Positions 24,240-35,741 of a DNA stretch of 64,000 bases are shown in pieces. The notes below the pieces were generated by a model. It worked only from the letters and a program-made list of their open reading frames with translations, ran no database searches and was not told where the DNA came from. Source of the stretch: Hofstenia miamia. Its lineage: Eukaryota; Xenacoelomorpha; Acoela; Hofsteniidae. The stretch is from positions 555,281 through 619,280 of the forward strand of contig CABFPE010000078.1 in NCBI GenBank assembly GCA_900660155.1, in the 5' to 3' direction. The position numbers and the translations under genes are program-made. How positions within the stretch are numbered: the first letter of the stretch is position 1; the number at the start of each line of letters is the position of its first letter.

Positions 24240-25450
24240 AATAATGTCAAACTAAACGATTCCATCAAATTGATAAATCTGATAGCTAAATAGTCGCTCA
24301 AGTCATCAACATGAAAGTTAAAATCTCCAGCAATAAGCAGCTGGGTTGCAGCCAAGGAAAGAGATTCCAGCATGATCGCAAATTGTTTCAGGAAGAGGCT
24401 AGGCGGAATAGAATGTGAATGATAAATTACAACGAGGCAGAGGAGTGAGGCCTAGTTTTCCTTAGATTGTTCATGTAAATCAAAGCTATATGATTTCCGA
24501 TAAGCAATCAGAACACCTCCACCTCTACTGCCTTTCGGGACAGTTATTTTGTAATCAGGTAGCTGTCGTCTGAATTTGGCAAGAATGCTATCATCCCTGT
24601 TGTCTCCCCATAACCATGTTTTCGTAATAGCGCAAACATCAATCTCCTTATCGATAGTAGCAGTGATCAATGCCGTGGTTTTTCCTCGCAGAGACTGTGC
24701 ATTCCATATAATTTCGGCGAAGTCAATCAGGTGATATCGATGCCTCTACACCCGTGTTGAAAAGCTAGAGTCCTTACCATCGGGTCGGCTTTCGGCACAC
24801 CACCAGTAAGTAATTCATGGCGCTTCTTCAACAAACTATTTTCAACATCTCTCCTTTTTCCACAGATATCGGTTCATAAATACCGACCGCTGAGAAGGAT
24901 TTCAAACAAGCAGCATTTGCCAACAGCTTGCGGACCTACCAAGGTGATGTGAGAGTGACAAGCATTGAACGAGGTCGAGCTGCATTTGGTATAAACTTTC
25001 CAAGCTGCTTAATGTTTGCTATCTTTCCGAATTCAGATTCCACTTGTAAGAGAACACCAGTCACTTGTGACTCAAGGTCGGAGAGAGTAAAAGGTCTGCC
25101 TGTAACTTTCGGTAGACCATCTAGTTTCAGCATACAAGAGACGTCATCCGTTGGCGGTTGTGGAGTGGAATCACCAGAAGATATCTGCTTAAGTATAACA
25201 AAAGATTCCAATTTTCGGTTGAATGTAGATATATCAGATCCACTGAGGTCGATTTTCTTTTCAATTGATTGAAACAACATAGTGTTCGAGAAATCGTTCT
25301 TTCTTACCAGCTTCAACACATGTATTGCAGAAGGTCAGAGTATTTTCGCCATATTTGATGAAAAACTTGATTCCAAAACTAGCGTTACATGATATGTATT
25401 CAAATTTAGGTTCAGTGGAAGCAATATAACAATCACATGTTTTGCAGCGA
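24240..25450 (-). pseudogene. Non-LTR retrotransposon remnant: ORF1 end and endonuclease
   Basis: Read on the minus strand, 25319-24936 gives an ORF1-like protein ending NAARPRSMLVTLTSPW, a typical nucleic-acid-binding C-terminus. It continues out of frame into RKLLANAACLKSF. Then 24720-24240 gives an AP-type endonuclease: WNAQSLRGKTTALI, DVCAITKTWL, KGSRGGGVLIAY and LIAGDFNFHVDDLSD. The style is CR1/L2-like. Stops and frameshifts break it, and the reverse transcriptase part is missing at its 3' side. It lies about 200 bp downstream of the tetraspanin. Confidence 0.8.
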
Positions 25451-25979
25451 GTTATTGTATAAAGTTATTTACCATAATAACGCGAGCAAACAACCGACCG
25501 ACTGTGATACTTGACAATATGATTATAATTGAAACCACTCCCTCATCCCAAACAACATTAACTCGAAATTTAACGAAAACTGATTTTTTTTGAAATTTTT
25601 AGAGGGAACCTCACTGCATATTTAGTGTTTAAGCAACTTGTTGTTTAGCAAATTATCGCATCTTTTTCTTTGTAGGCACATAATATCAAATTGGGCTTCT
25701 TGAAATTGATTTAGTACGACCTCATCAAAATTGATCAGAAAATTTGATTTGATGATAAAATTTAAAATGAAAAACAAAAGGAACATCAGTAATCCTGTGT
25801 ACTAAACACGATGTTTTAAGTCAAAATGATAGTGTGATATTTAATCATTAACCTTGCAATGAAATTCCTTCACATTATTTAGATAGGTTTGTAAACGTTT
25901 ATTTTTATTTAAAAAATTTTGAATTTAGACTATGAATTAAATCAGATTTCTTAAATTCAGATGTAGCAATTGCACTTGC

Positions 25980-26400
25980 TTTAGGTTAAGCATTGTATAG
26001 GAACTAGCCAAATGCCAGTGAGCAAGCGATTGAACAGAAGGAGATCACAGGCATTGAAGTAGAGTGACAGCGGGAGAGTGGAAAATTTGAGAAGAGCATT
26101 TTTGTATGGCAATGGAGAGATCCATTTGAAGGCACGCTTCTTGAATAGTTCCAGAGTGGAACAGGGGTTGAGAAGGCTACCAACAGGGAGAAGCATAGAG
26201 AAGAATGGCGCGAGGAATGGACTTGAACAAAGAGTTTCACAGCAGAAGTGGAATTAAAGGGAACATTGCAGAAGAGGCCAAAGGGTGAGGAATTAGCTTT
26301 GCGGAGACTTAAGGATACAGGATAGATCTCTATCATATCCGCTATTGACAGCTGAAACAGAACTTGGTCATATTTGTAATAAGATGTATACAAAACTATT
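25980..26400 (-). pseudogene. Non-LTR RT C-terminal scrap
   Basis: Minus-strand frames include FKKRAFKWISPLPYKNALLK, then FSTLPLSLYFNACDLLLFN. This is the same C-terminal block found in the larger remnant at 32480-34080 (RAFKWISFLPYKDALPKF). The reading frame shifts several times. It belongs to the same retroelement family as that copy. Confidence 0.7.
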
Positions 26401-28039
26401 CACTAGTTATTGACAACACTTACTATTTAGTTACACCACGCTTACAACTCCAAACAACAAATAATTGAAGGACTTATTATATATAAATTCAAAAAATTGG
26501 ACAGATTTATAACAACCCAATTATATAAACTTTTTTATATAAATTAATATCAGAACGTTTTCATTTGCATGACTAAAATGATTTGAAATCAAATGTAGTT
26601 CTTTCCGCTAATTCTGAAACGCACTCGTGCAATAACATGTAAACCATTACGCAGTCAATTTAGTAAACTTTTGTACAGTAGATTATTTAAGAAATTGTGA
26701 CAAATAACAATTTTGCAAGAGAAAAATCGAATTTTGAATACATCATATTGAAAACAGACTGAAGTAAGCCTTTTACTTCATTCTCAAATTATTATTAACA
26801 GTACGCAAAGATTATAAATACAAATATAGGGTACGCTTGCCTCCGTTTACCAAAATTAGTTGAAATTGTTATAAATATTTTCATTGTAGTGTATTCAACA
26901 GCTTAAAATAGAAAACATTGAAATGCAGTACCTAATGACCATTTTTTGTCACTATAGTAAAAAGAAGTATATTTTCTTTGCTGTTTAAAAAGATTTGGTG
27001 TAAGCAGAATGGCTGTTATTCGGTATTCTTGAATTTCGTTTTAATGGATATTTTACGAATGCATTCATTACTCTAGTTATTGTGCTAGGCCTATTGTGTG
27101 GCACAAAATTATTTTGTTGTTGTTGATTGTTTTGTGAAAAGCTCACACGGCGGGAAGCCTGAGCATAGTTCTAATCATTACAAGCGAGCCAGAAATAATT
27201 TTGACGTGAATTGTAGATCATAAAACGCTTACATTCAAAGCAAATATGATTATATTTGCACAGAAATCGACATTTAATTTTGGTCAATCAGATAAATCGT
27301 AAAAAGTGTCCATTTAATTATATTGATCATTTGTATAAGGATTCGTGTCAAACATTAATATTTTCTATAAATCATTCAAAATGTGGATAACTGTTATCGG
27401 CCAAATATTCTAGTTTCTATTCAATTATTCCCCAATATCAATGCAACACCTACATATTACATGCATGACCGGTGACGTAACGTAACAGGCACCGCGATGC
27501 GTAGATGCCCCAGATCACTACCCTCACCAGAACTCGCACTACTTTTACTCCATGCATAAGCTAAAAAGTGCGGCAAGCATATTTACTGAAATTCAGTGTA
27601 TGTTTAGCCTTCTATGGTTAATTATAAAAGTGCAGTTCACATTTTGTTTGTTTTATAGAAATCCATGTTGAAAATAAGAATTTATATCAGGACTAGTAAT
27701 TGCCGAAATTAATAAAAGTTTGCCTGTAAACAGATTTCGCAATCGGTTGTAAGTTTGTTGCTGTTTGAATATACAATTTTTCTAAATATTAAGCTTTGAA
27801 TTCCATTACTTCTTCAGTTCGGTAGGTTTCTAAATTCTAGCATAACATAATCATTATTATGAGTTTTTCGATTTTCTGTATTGAAAAGATTTGTGCGTCT
27901 ACAATATACATGCATATATATATATATATATATATACATATACATAATTTACAAGAAAATATTAATTACATTTAAATCACGGTATTTCAATTTCTTTTAG
28001 TACTCAAATTATATTCGAACAATTCATCGAATTGTGTTT
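26401..28039. other. Intergenic, with a small GC-richer patch
   Basis: No gene seen. At about 27465-27550 there is a GC-richer patch containing TGACGTAA and a small nested hairpin (GGCA 27488-27491 with TGCC 27506-27509). A TA repeat lies at 27914-27935. Confidence 0.4.
27914..27935. repeat. TA microsatellite
   Basis: Alternating TA run. Confidence 0.85.
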
Positions 28040-29165
28040 TTACTTTTAAAGGTTTTTAGAGAAGAGACCTAGATTTCTGAATTTCTGTAGGCAATTCATT
28101 CCAAAAACGGATTGAGGTGTTAATATAAGAATTTTGCCTTTGTTTTTTCTTTGATTTTGCTTGCCTTATATCTAAGGTGCGTTTACTATAACAATGTGGT
28201 GTTTTAAAGTTAGAGAAATTTGTTGAATTTGAAAAAGGGATATTTTTAAGAATTTTGTACAACGTAGGCCTACATAAAGATGTTTCGAAAAGTTTCCTTT
28301 GAAATCATCCTGAACTGATCGTTTATCTTCACACAACCTAATTTAATATCAATTTGTATGTCAAATTTTCTGATGTAATGTGTGTCAATTTCTGTATATA
28401 ATGTGCAAACATAATTTAGATGACTTAAGGATAAGACATTAATAAGCTGAATTTTTGCATTAATACTTAGAAGATGAGAAAAATTGGTTACTGCTGTAAT
28501 TGCAACTGCCATTTTTTACTATGCTATCTAATTACTAATGAAAATTTAAGTTGCTGTCGAAAATAATCCTTAGATATTTAAAATGAGTAATTTGTTTTAT
28601 AGTTTCCTTATTGAAACACAGTGTGCATTTGGATGTGTCTGTTTTACTATTTTAACTTTTTATTATACAAAATTGTGTTTTTGAAGTATTAATTGTTAGT
28701 TTGTGTGATGCATAAAAATTTGCTAATGTTGCACAATTATATATCTACTGAATCTTTCACAGAGTCACTAGAGTAAAATATTATTGTGTCATCGGCGTTT
28801 TGTAAAATGTTACACGTTTTTTTATTTAAATAATTTATGTAAATATTGAATAGCAGTGGGCCCAAGATTGTTCCTTGTGAAATATCTTTTTCTAATGAAA
28901 TCCAATCTGAGTAATGGTTATAGAATTTTACCCTTTGCTTTCTTTTGTATAAATAACTTGAGATTAAGTTCATGCTGAAAAATTCAACCTTTTAATTTTT
29001 GAAATAAAGATTTTATGGTTTAGATAGTCAAATGCTTTTGATAAATCAAGACATGCTGCAGCACAGTACTTTTTGTCATCAATATCTTTTCTCCATTTTT
29101 TAGTGATGTAAATCAGTGCATCATTAGTAGATATTCCTTTCCGAAATCCGTACTGGATAAAATAC
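28040..29165 (-). pseudogene. Non-LTR reverse transcriptase remnant (3' half)
   Basis: On the minus strand, from 29165 downwards: IQYGFRKGISTNDALIYI, then CLDLSKAFDYLNHKI (RT fingers and catalytic block A), a frameshift, then ISQGTILGPLLFNIYINYLN and NADDTIIFYS (the YADD box with Tyr changed to Asn). The C-terminus is TSIRFWNELPTEIQKS. This is the normal domain order of a CR1/jockey-like RT. The motif set differs from the neighbouring remnants, so it is a separate lineage. Confidence 0.85.
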
Positions 29166-30879
29166 TATCCTCATATTTATATCTTATATAAGGAAAACAT
29201 TCGGGGGAGGGGGGGGTTAAATTTCAATAGGATATAAAAGCGTCATGTTTATTCTAGGATTAATTTTTAACTTCGAATATTGTCAACACTCTGAAATTGA
29301 AGTTCCTAAGCTTACACTTAAAAGAGTACATGATACAAATGTAAATGTTCAAAATGTAAATTTTATTTTTCAACACATTGTTTATCATTTATATAGCATT
29401 CACTTCATTTACGCTGATTTACATGCACTTTTGCGTAATTGTCAGCCTTTTATAAATTTAAGCGAATCGTTTCCAATACTTTCATTATTGATGCTATAGT
29501 GATGTAATAATATATCAAAAGTGTGCCAATTGTTCAAATTTTTGAACGACTGACACTGAATTGAAAATTTGAATAGTAATTCCAACGCTTGTAATAATCC
29601 ACTGACTGTCAAGGGCGGTCTAAGAGGTCGTCTTATGCTACTACTCACCCTCCCCTTTAAGTTGGCGCCTATCCACAAAAATTAACTTTTATTCTTAGGT
29701 GGTATTTTGTTCCTTTGTTCTTATTTTAAAAATAGAAAACAGCTTAACTACCTATTATTAACGCTGTTTTCCTATATTTTCAATGATGCGTTTTAAATTT
29801 TAGTTTCATTTTGTGTTGAAAAACTTTTTCTTATGGATTATATTATTATGGCAGGCACTTCCAAAGTAAATATTTAATTCATAGATTATAGAAGCTCAAC
29901 AACATTAGCTATATATATAATTTTATTGGTATATTGAAACGTTCATATTATGCTACAAGTTGCTAAAGCGTGCCGCTCTGATTTGCTGTACATCCATTCC
30001 AAATATAAATTCACCTCAAGTATTCACGTAGACCCACCTTTGAGTGAAGAGGTGATCAATTGGAATGTCGTAACTGATTATTGCTATTTCCATTGCAGTA
30101 AGTTACAAATGTAATTAAAGTGATTTTGTGTGTTGGGAAATGTGAACACTAAATTCAAAATTATTCTTATTTTAGATTTTCGATTCCTTATAGTATCCTG
30201 GAGTATTTTTCTTAAAAAAAAATAAAATTGAAATGACGTTCATTAACAATGTTGAAAATATCAAAGGTTTTTGACATTGTGTGTTACTATGTTAAAAACT
30301 TCACACCTTACGACATCTCCACTCTTATATTTCATATAATTATATCCCCTCCCCTAGAAGTGCATCAGCAAAAAGCAACTAGCAACAATTATTTCTTCTC
30401 TTATATCCACCTACACATCAGCCACGTACCGAGGAGTACTTATTGAAAAAGGCAACTTATATCCCAAACTGATTCTATAATTTTTGGAAGAAATTGGCCA
30501 TGTGTTATGTAGGTTTCGGATTCAATTGAGTAAATATAACAGCAAAATTTGATAGCAAATGTGATTTAAGTTTAATTAAAATTTGAGTCAAAATGATGTC
30601 AGAATTATCAAATTCACAAAGTTTTTTCAGTCTTTCTCATAATTCTTCCCCAGGATGACCATTGTTCACATCATGTGTTCCAAATTATATTCCGCTTAGA
30701 ATAAGATAAAATTCGTATTTACACCACAAGGCATGGTGATACTATACATGAAACAATGAACTACTGCAACCTAAGGATTCAATTTTGACCGGCCAAGAAA
30801 TTTATTTTTAGATGTTGCATTTATTTACTCGTGATGATGAAGATGTCGTGACGAATGTTCTTGTAGATGATTCATATCA
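29166..30879. other. Intergenic, no secure gene
   Basis: Contains a G-rich tract at about 29201-29216, a GC-richer patch at 29590-29680, and a possible exon at 29951-30096 (see findings). No family is recognised. Confidence 0.4.
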
Positions 30880-32410
30880 ATGCTTTCCTAACAATTTTGT
30901 GGTGTTCTTCGACTTAACCTTTAATAAGGAGCATGTCTTGAAGAGGCTTATAACTAATCAAAATTTAAAGAATCTCAAATTTTGACCATCTAGTTCGTGG
31001 TATTGCTGCAGATCTGGATATGGCATTAAACCTATTTTATGATAACTTGAATGATCTGTTCACTATGTATAACTAATAGTCAAGCTCGAATTAGAAATAT
31101 TTGGGTGTCGGCTAGACAGTTTGATGCAGAATTTTAATACTTACGTGCTCAGAGATGAAAAGCTGAAGTCACTTATAGGAAGCACAGAGATGAAGCTTCT
31201 CTCCGATCGTTTAAATTGCTAAAATATGCATGCGCTATGTCAATAAAGAATAAACGTACGGTCTTCTACGCAAACAAGTTTCTTCTTGCTGAGGATCAGC
31301 TTCAAATTTTCCAGGTATTTGCATCAATTCATATTGCGTTTCTCTCCATCTAACTTTATGTCATACTTTGTTAAGAAAAGTTTAAGTATCAATAGTTCAT
31401 TTTTGCAGAATGGTTATGCCCTTTCTAATATTCTAAGTGTGTATCCTAATGTGGATTCTAACATTAGTAAGTTTGATACAGTTACTGTTCGTGATGTGAG
31501 TCAAATTATTTTATCTCTCAAATCCAATACTTGCAATCTCGATCCCTTACAAACATTCTTCATAAACCATCACTAGCTTTGTCATTTGTAGCAAGTTATA
31601 TTACAAGAGTTGTTAACTCATTGTTGTCATTTTAAATATTTCCTCTGACTCTAAAGTGCGCTATAATTCGCCAATATTAAAGAAGTCCAGCCTAGACACA
31701 TCAGTCATCTCCAATTTCAATCTGGATAGTGGTAAAAAAGTCTTCTCACACTTCTGGACCAGAGAGCCGCATTTGACACTGTAACTAGAATTCTTGAAAG
31801 AATCGGCATCTCCGGATTAATATTAACATGGTTTAAGAGCTGTTTGGCCGAAAACAGAGTGCTCATGTTGGCACGGATGAGTTGGATTACTAAGAAATCA
31901 GCTGCGGTGTTTCTCAGGGATCCATCTTGGGGCCCATTTTATTTATAATTTATTATTCGTTTTTCAGTTTTTATCTAGACAATAGAGGAATTACGCACTT
32001 TTTATACTCTGATGATATTCAATTTCTTATATTCGGTGAAAACTGTTTCACACCTGGGAAACATTTAATTGGAGATTTATCACAGTATTTGAATGCTGCT
32101 CACTTGTGTTTCAATGAAGAAAAAACCGCTTTTATATTTTCTCAGGGACTATATATAATCTGTTGTTAATCGGAAAATCAAAGGCACTCTGTGCGTTTAA
32201 GAATCTTGGTTGCTATCTAGATATCAATTTATTGATGAATAACAGGTCAATGATGTCATAAAATCGTGTAACTTTATTTTAAGACAAGTGTCTATAATTT
32301 GTAAGTGTGAACATGCGCATATCTTGGTACAATCACAGGATATTTTTAATGGTGTTTTGTTTGGCATATCTGCTGTTTGGACTGCTCTCCTATAAAAGAT
32401 TCAAAATCGT
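30880..32410 (+). pseudogene. Non-LTR reverse transcriptase remnant
   Basis: Plus-strand pieces in order: VSQIILSLKSNTCNLDPLQT (linker before the RT), LLDQRAAFDTV (block A), ILERIGISGLILTWFKS, then LGPILFIIY and YSDDIQFLI (YADD box with Ala changed to Ser). Several stops and frameshifts intervene. The order and motifs are those of an L2/CR1-like element in the opposite orientation to its neighbours. Confidence 0.8.
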
Positions 32411-32479
32411 GGATGTTGATTGATTTTAATAATAATAAATGAATTTATTTAGCCGCTGAAGTCAGATACTACAAAAAAA

Positions 32480-34080
32480 TAAAAACATGTCAAGTTTTAC
32501 GGCTGCGAGAACAGTCACAGGAGATAAAGTAGGAACAGATGGAAGAGTAGGCGAGATTTGAGAAGGGCTCAGCAAAGAGGAAAGACATCAAAGATTTCTT
32601 GAAGCTCGGCGCGGAGAAAAGAAATCAATGGCTTTCGGAGGGTTGAGAGTCAAGATGTAATCTGCAGCAATACAAGCACGATTGAAAAATGAGTGAAGGG
32701 CGCGATGCTTCTTGGGACGACGAATGGAGAAAGTCACAACATCATCAGAGCGAGTGGAGCGGGGAATTAGAGAACTTTTTCAAATCCAAAGGATCAAAAT
32801 CCAATTTGCTAGTGAGCAAGCGATTGAACAGGGGGAGATCACTGGCATGGAAAAAGCGTGACAGAGGGAGAGTGGAGAACTTAGGAAGAGCGTCTTTGTA
32901 TGGCAAAAAAGAGATCCATTTAAAGGCACGCTTCTGGAAACGTTCCATAGAGTGGAACCACTAGAGACAAGAGCAGAAGAAATTGACTAGTTGATTTTGA
33001 CACACAGACGACGATTAGCCAGCTAAGACTGGAAGAGTTTGATGAAAGCAGCATCAAAGCTAAATAAATTTAATTTGTCAAGAAGAATAGAATGAGGGAG
33101 CTGATCAAAAGCTTTAGAAATATCAAGAAAGGTAATGCAACCATGATCATTACGATCGGATTGGAAATAGCAGTTTTCAATCAAAGCGAGCAAATTAGTG
33201 ATGGTATAACGACCTGAAGGGTTGCCGTGCTGAGAAGAGGAGATGAGGTGACGAATTTTAGGGAACACGTAAGGAAAGACAAGACGCTCAAAGATGATTG
33301 ACAGCCGAGAAAAATGACTATTAGACAATAAGAAGTGACTTGAGAAGAGGGAAGTTTATTGGATTTTAACATTGGGGAAATCCAAGATGTTTTCTAGCAA
33401 GGCGGAAAACGCTTAGAGGAGCAAATGTATGAGAAGAGATGCTTTAAATTGATGTAAAGAGTTGAGGAAGTTTCGTGAACTACAAAGGATGGGATGCCAT
33501 CAGGAAAGCAATTACTAAACTCCTTGGAGGACTTAAGCATGAGGGAAATATCATGGGCATTAAAGACGATATCACATAGGCGAATCAGAGGGGAGGTGGC
33601 AGATGGATCAGGGCAGAGAAAACAGGATCAGAGAAATTCGAGGCAAAATAGGTATTGAAGAGATCAGCTTTTACCAGATCCGAGTGAGCAGAAAGATGGT
33701 TCCATTTCAAGCTGGGGAGGTCAGGTTTGGAATTAAGGGAACGCAAGAAAAAATAGTCTTGAAGAGATCCAGATGAGAAATTGGAACAGAGAGATTGTGT
33801 TGAGTTCCATGAAGTTGATGACGTTTTCTGTGAGAGAAGAAAGTTTCAAAGAATCGGAAGGACCGTAACGGCGTTTGGAAGATTTGAGTTTATTCAAAGA
33901 GTGTATTGTAAGGGATGAGAAATAGAAAGGGAGAGAAATACGCTTTTTCTGACGAGGAACAAAGGATGAAATAACTTGGTGAAGGAAGATGTACCAGTCG
34001 TCAGCAGAGAAGGAGTCACTAAAAATGGGGAATGAAGAAGAGGGCAGCATTTAGAAATGCAAAGTCACTGTTAGATCGAG
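32480..34080 (-). pseudogene. Non-LTR reverse transcriptase remnant, larger copy
   Basis: Minus strand from 34050: ADDWYIFLHQVISSFVP and KKRISLPFYFSSLTIH, then LNKLKSSKRRYG (the linker with the LPWYS-HxxNKLKxxxR pattern); then 33328-33023 with SRLSIIFERLVF, SSQHGNPSGRYTITNLLALI, CITFLDISKAFDQLPHSIL and LNLFSFDAAFIKLFQS; then the C-terminal RAFKWISFLPYKDALPKF. The YADD region between is lost or scrambled. Same family as 25980-26400. Confidence 0.85.
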
Positions 34081-35549
34081 CATATAGAGGAGCAGCAGGA
34101 CAAGCAGATGTGGTAATAGAATTGCCAGACAGATGGGACTAATTCATCGGTGATTTCTTTTAAAGTTTGTAATCATTTTAGTTGTATTTGTTTTTCAGCG
34201 CATTTGAGTCCTTGTGAAATGGAGCGCTTTATAAGAATGTATCATAACAATAATATTATCTCTTGAAATTGGTGGAGACTGAGTAAAATTGTGTCAAAAT
34301 GTGAAAATTGAATCTATGCAAATTATTGAGTAAAAACATTAAGATTGATGGAAAAAATCAAGTTATTGAGTGACTTAATTAAATCCGAAGCCTATGTGTA
34401 GGATTACATAAAATCTTTGCCTATCACAATGGAATTTATTAGAAATTTTCTATTTCATTAAATATTATAATAAGATTAACTTTGTGCAAATGGAATATTA
34501 AAATGCATTTTTGTGTTTTGATTTGTTTTCTAGACTCTAATGACATTCTATATTCCATATATCAAAATTGACCCCTTCATCTTTTGATTATATATAGCCT
34601 AGGGAAATTGATACCTTTGTGATATACCCGATTGTGGGCAGCGTTGTGGACCACCCTCTTAATACTTTCCTACTTCATGAGCAATTTTGAAAATTCGCTG
34701 ATGTCTGTTGCATAGATAAAAGTCCTCCCCTATGAAAAAATCCTAGATCCGCCACTGTCTGTTGAGTAAAAAAATAATTGAGTTAGTTAGTTGCATCTGT
34801 CCCTTCTCAATCTTAGCATTTAATAATATTTCAAAAAAAAATTTCTTAATGCATATACAAACCTCATTTTAAAATGAATGACTTAGTTCTGCGCTACTAT
34901 GACATTTGCAATACATCTTTAGATGTTATTGAATGGAAAGCTACTGTGTGAAATTCATTTGTGTTGTACGAGGAATATTTGGATGAACATTCGAATTGAA
35001 TGAACAACTGTCAAGGCAAGAAGCAAACGCTTGGCCCAATTGCAGCCCTGAAATAAGCAGAGCTATCAATGAATATATTTTAAAGAATTTCTTTGAGGAT
35101 GCACCCTGGCATGAATTAAGGTGATTAATGAGTTAAGAATGATATAAAAGATTGTATTTTTAGTACCTAATATTAGAAATGTTGATCACAAATAAAGAAT
35201 AATATTTGCTTTTGTGATATTTCTTAAAATCCAACAACATCCTTGACTGACATTCATGGAAATTAAATGTTCATAGGGATATTTGATTTTGGAGTTAGTA
35301 TTATACGCACACAAATATAAAATAAATTACAGCTATGCTTAAAAATTACTCGATATATGTAGAGTTGTATTTCTAATTCTAGTATTAACTTGAGTGTGAA
35401 TTTTTTAAGGTATTAGTAAGAAACCGAGGCTTGCTTTCTAGTTTAATTTTACATTTTAAATAACAAAGCTCTGATGCAGAACCTACTTTAAAAAACATTC
35501 CAGCATTACAAAGAAGCAGTCATTAGCAGCCTATGTTCCCATTACTGTT
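34081..35549. other. Intergenic, with a possible hAT-type terminus
   Basis: No gene. At 34735-34757 the minus strand reads CAGTGGCGGATCTAGGATTT, a hAT-style terminus, but no matching left end or target duplication was found. It may be a solitary end of a decayed element. Confidence 0.4.
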
Positions 35550-35741
35550 CTACTTTGCACTGTACGCAGAAATATTACGAAACGATTCACTGTTTTGTGA
35601 ACCAATTTTATTTGTTCCTGCCTGCATTGAGACAGCGCTATCGCGGCTTTGCTTAATCTGTTCATCTGTAAAATTGCGTTCATTTTTCTCCGATGGTTTG
35701 GGGCCTAAGGCCATTCCTTCAAAGTTAGGAAGAGCTTGCAC
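35550..35741 (-). CDS. Transgelin-like last exon: calponin-like repeat and stop
   Basis: Acceptor TTTTAG then GTG CAA GCT; 63 codons plus stop. LGPKPSEKNERNFTDEQI is the linker common to invertebrate transgelins, and VSMQAGTNKIGSQ is a calponin-like actin-binding repeat (consensus xLQxGxNKxxSQ). The tail NSESFRNISAYSAK is not recognised. Confidence 0.88.
   Translation of the reverse strand: MQALPNFEGMALGPKPSEKNERNFTDEQIKQSRDSAVSMQAGTNKIGSQNSESFRNISAYSAK

Noticed and set aside
29201-29216. G-rich tract considered as a G-quadruplex or element end
   Set aside because: Too short and isolated, with no terminal-repeat partner.
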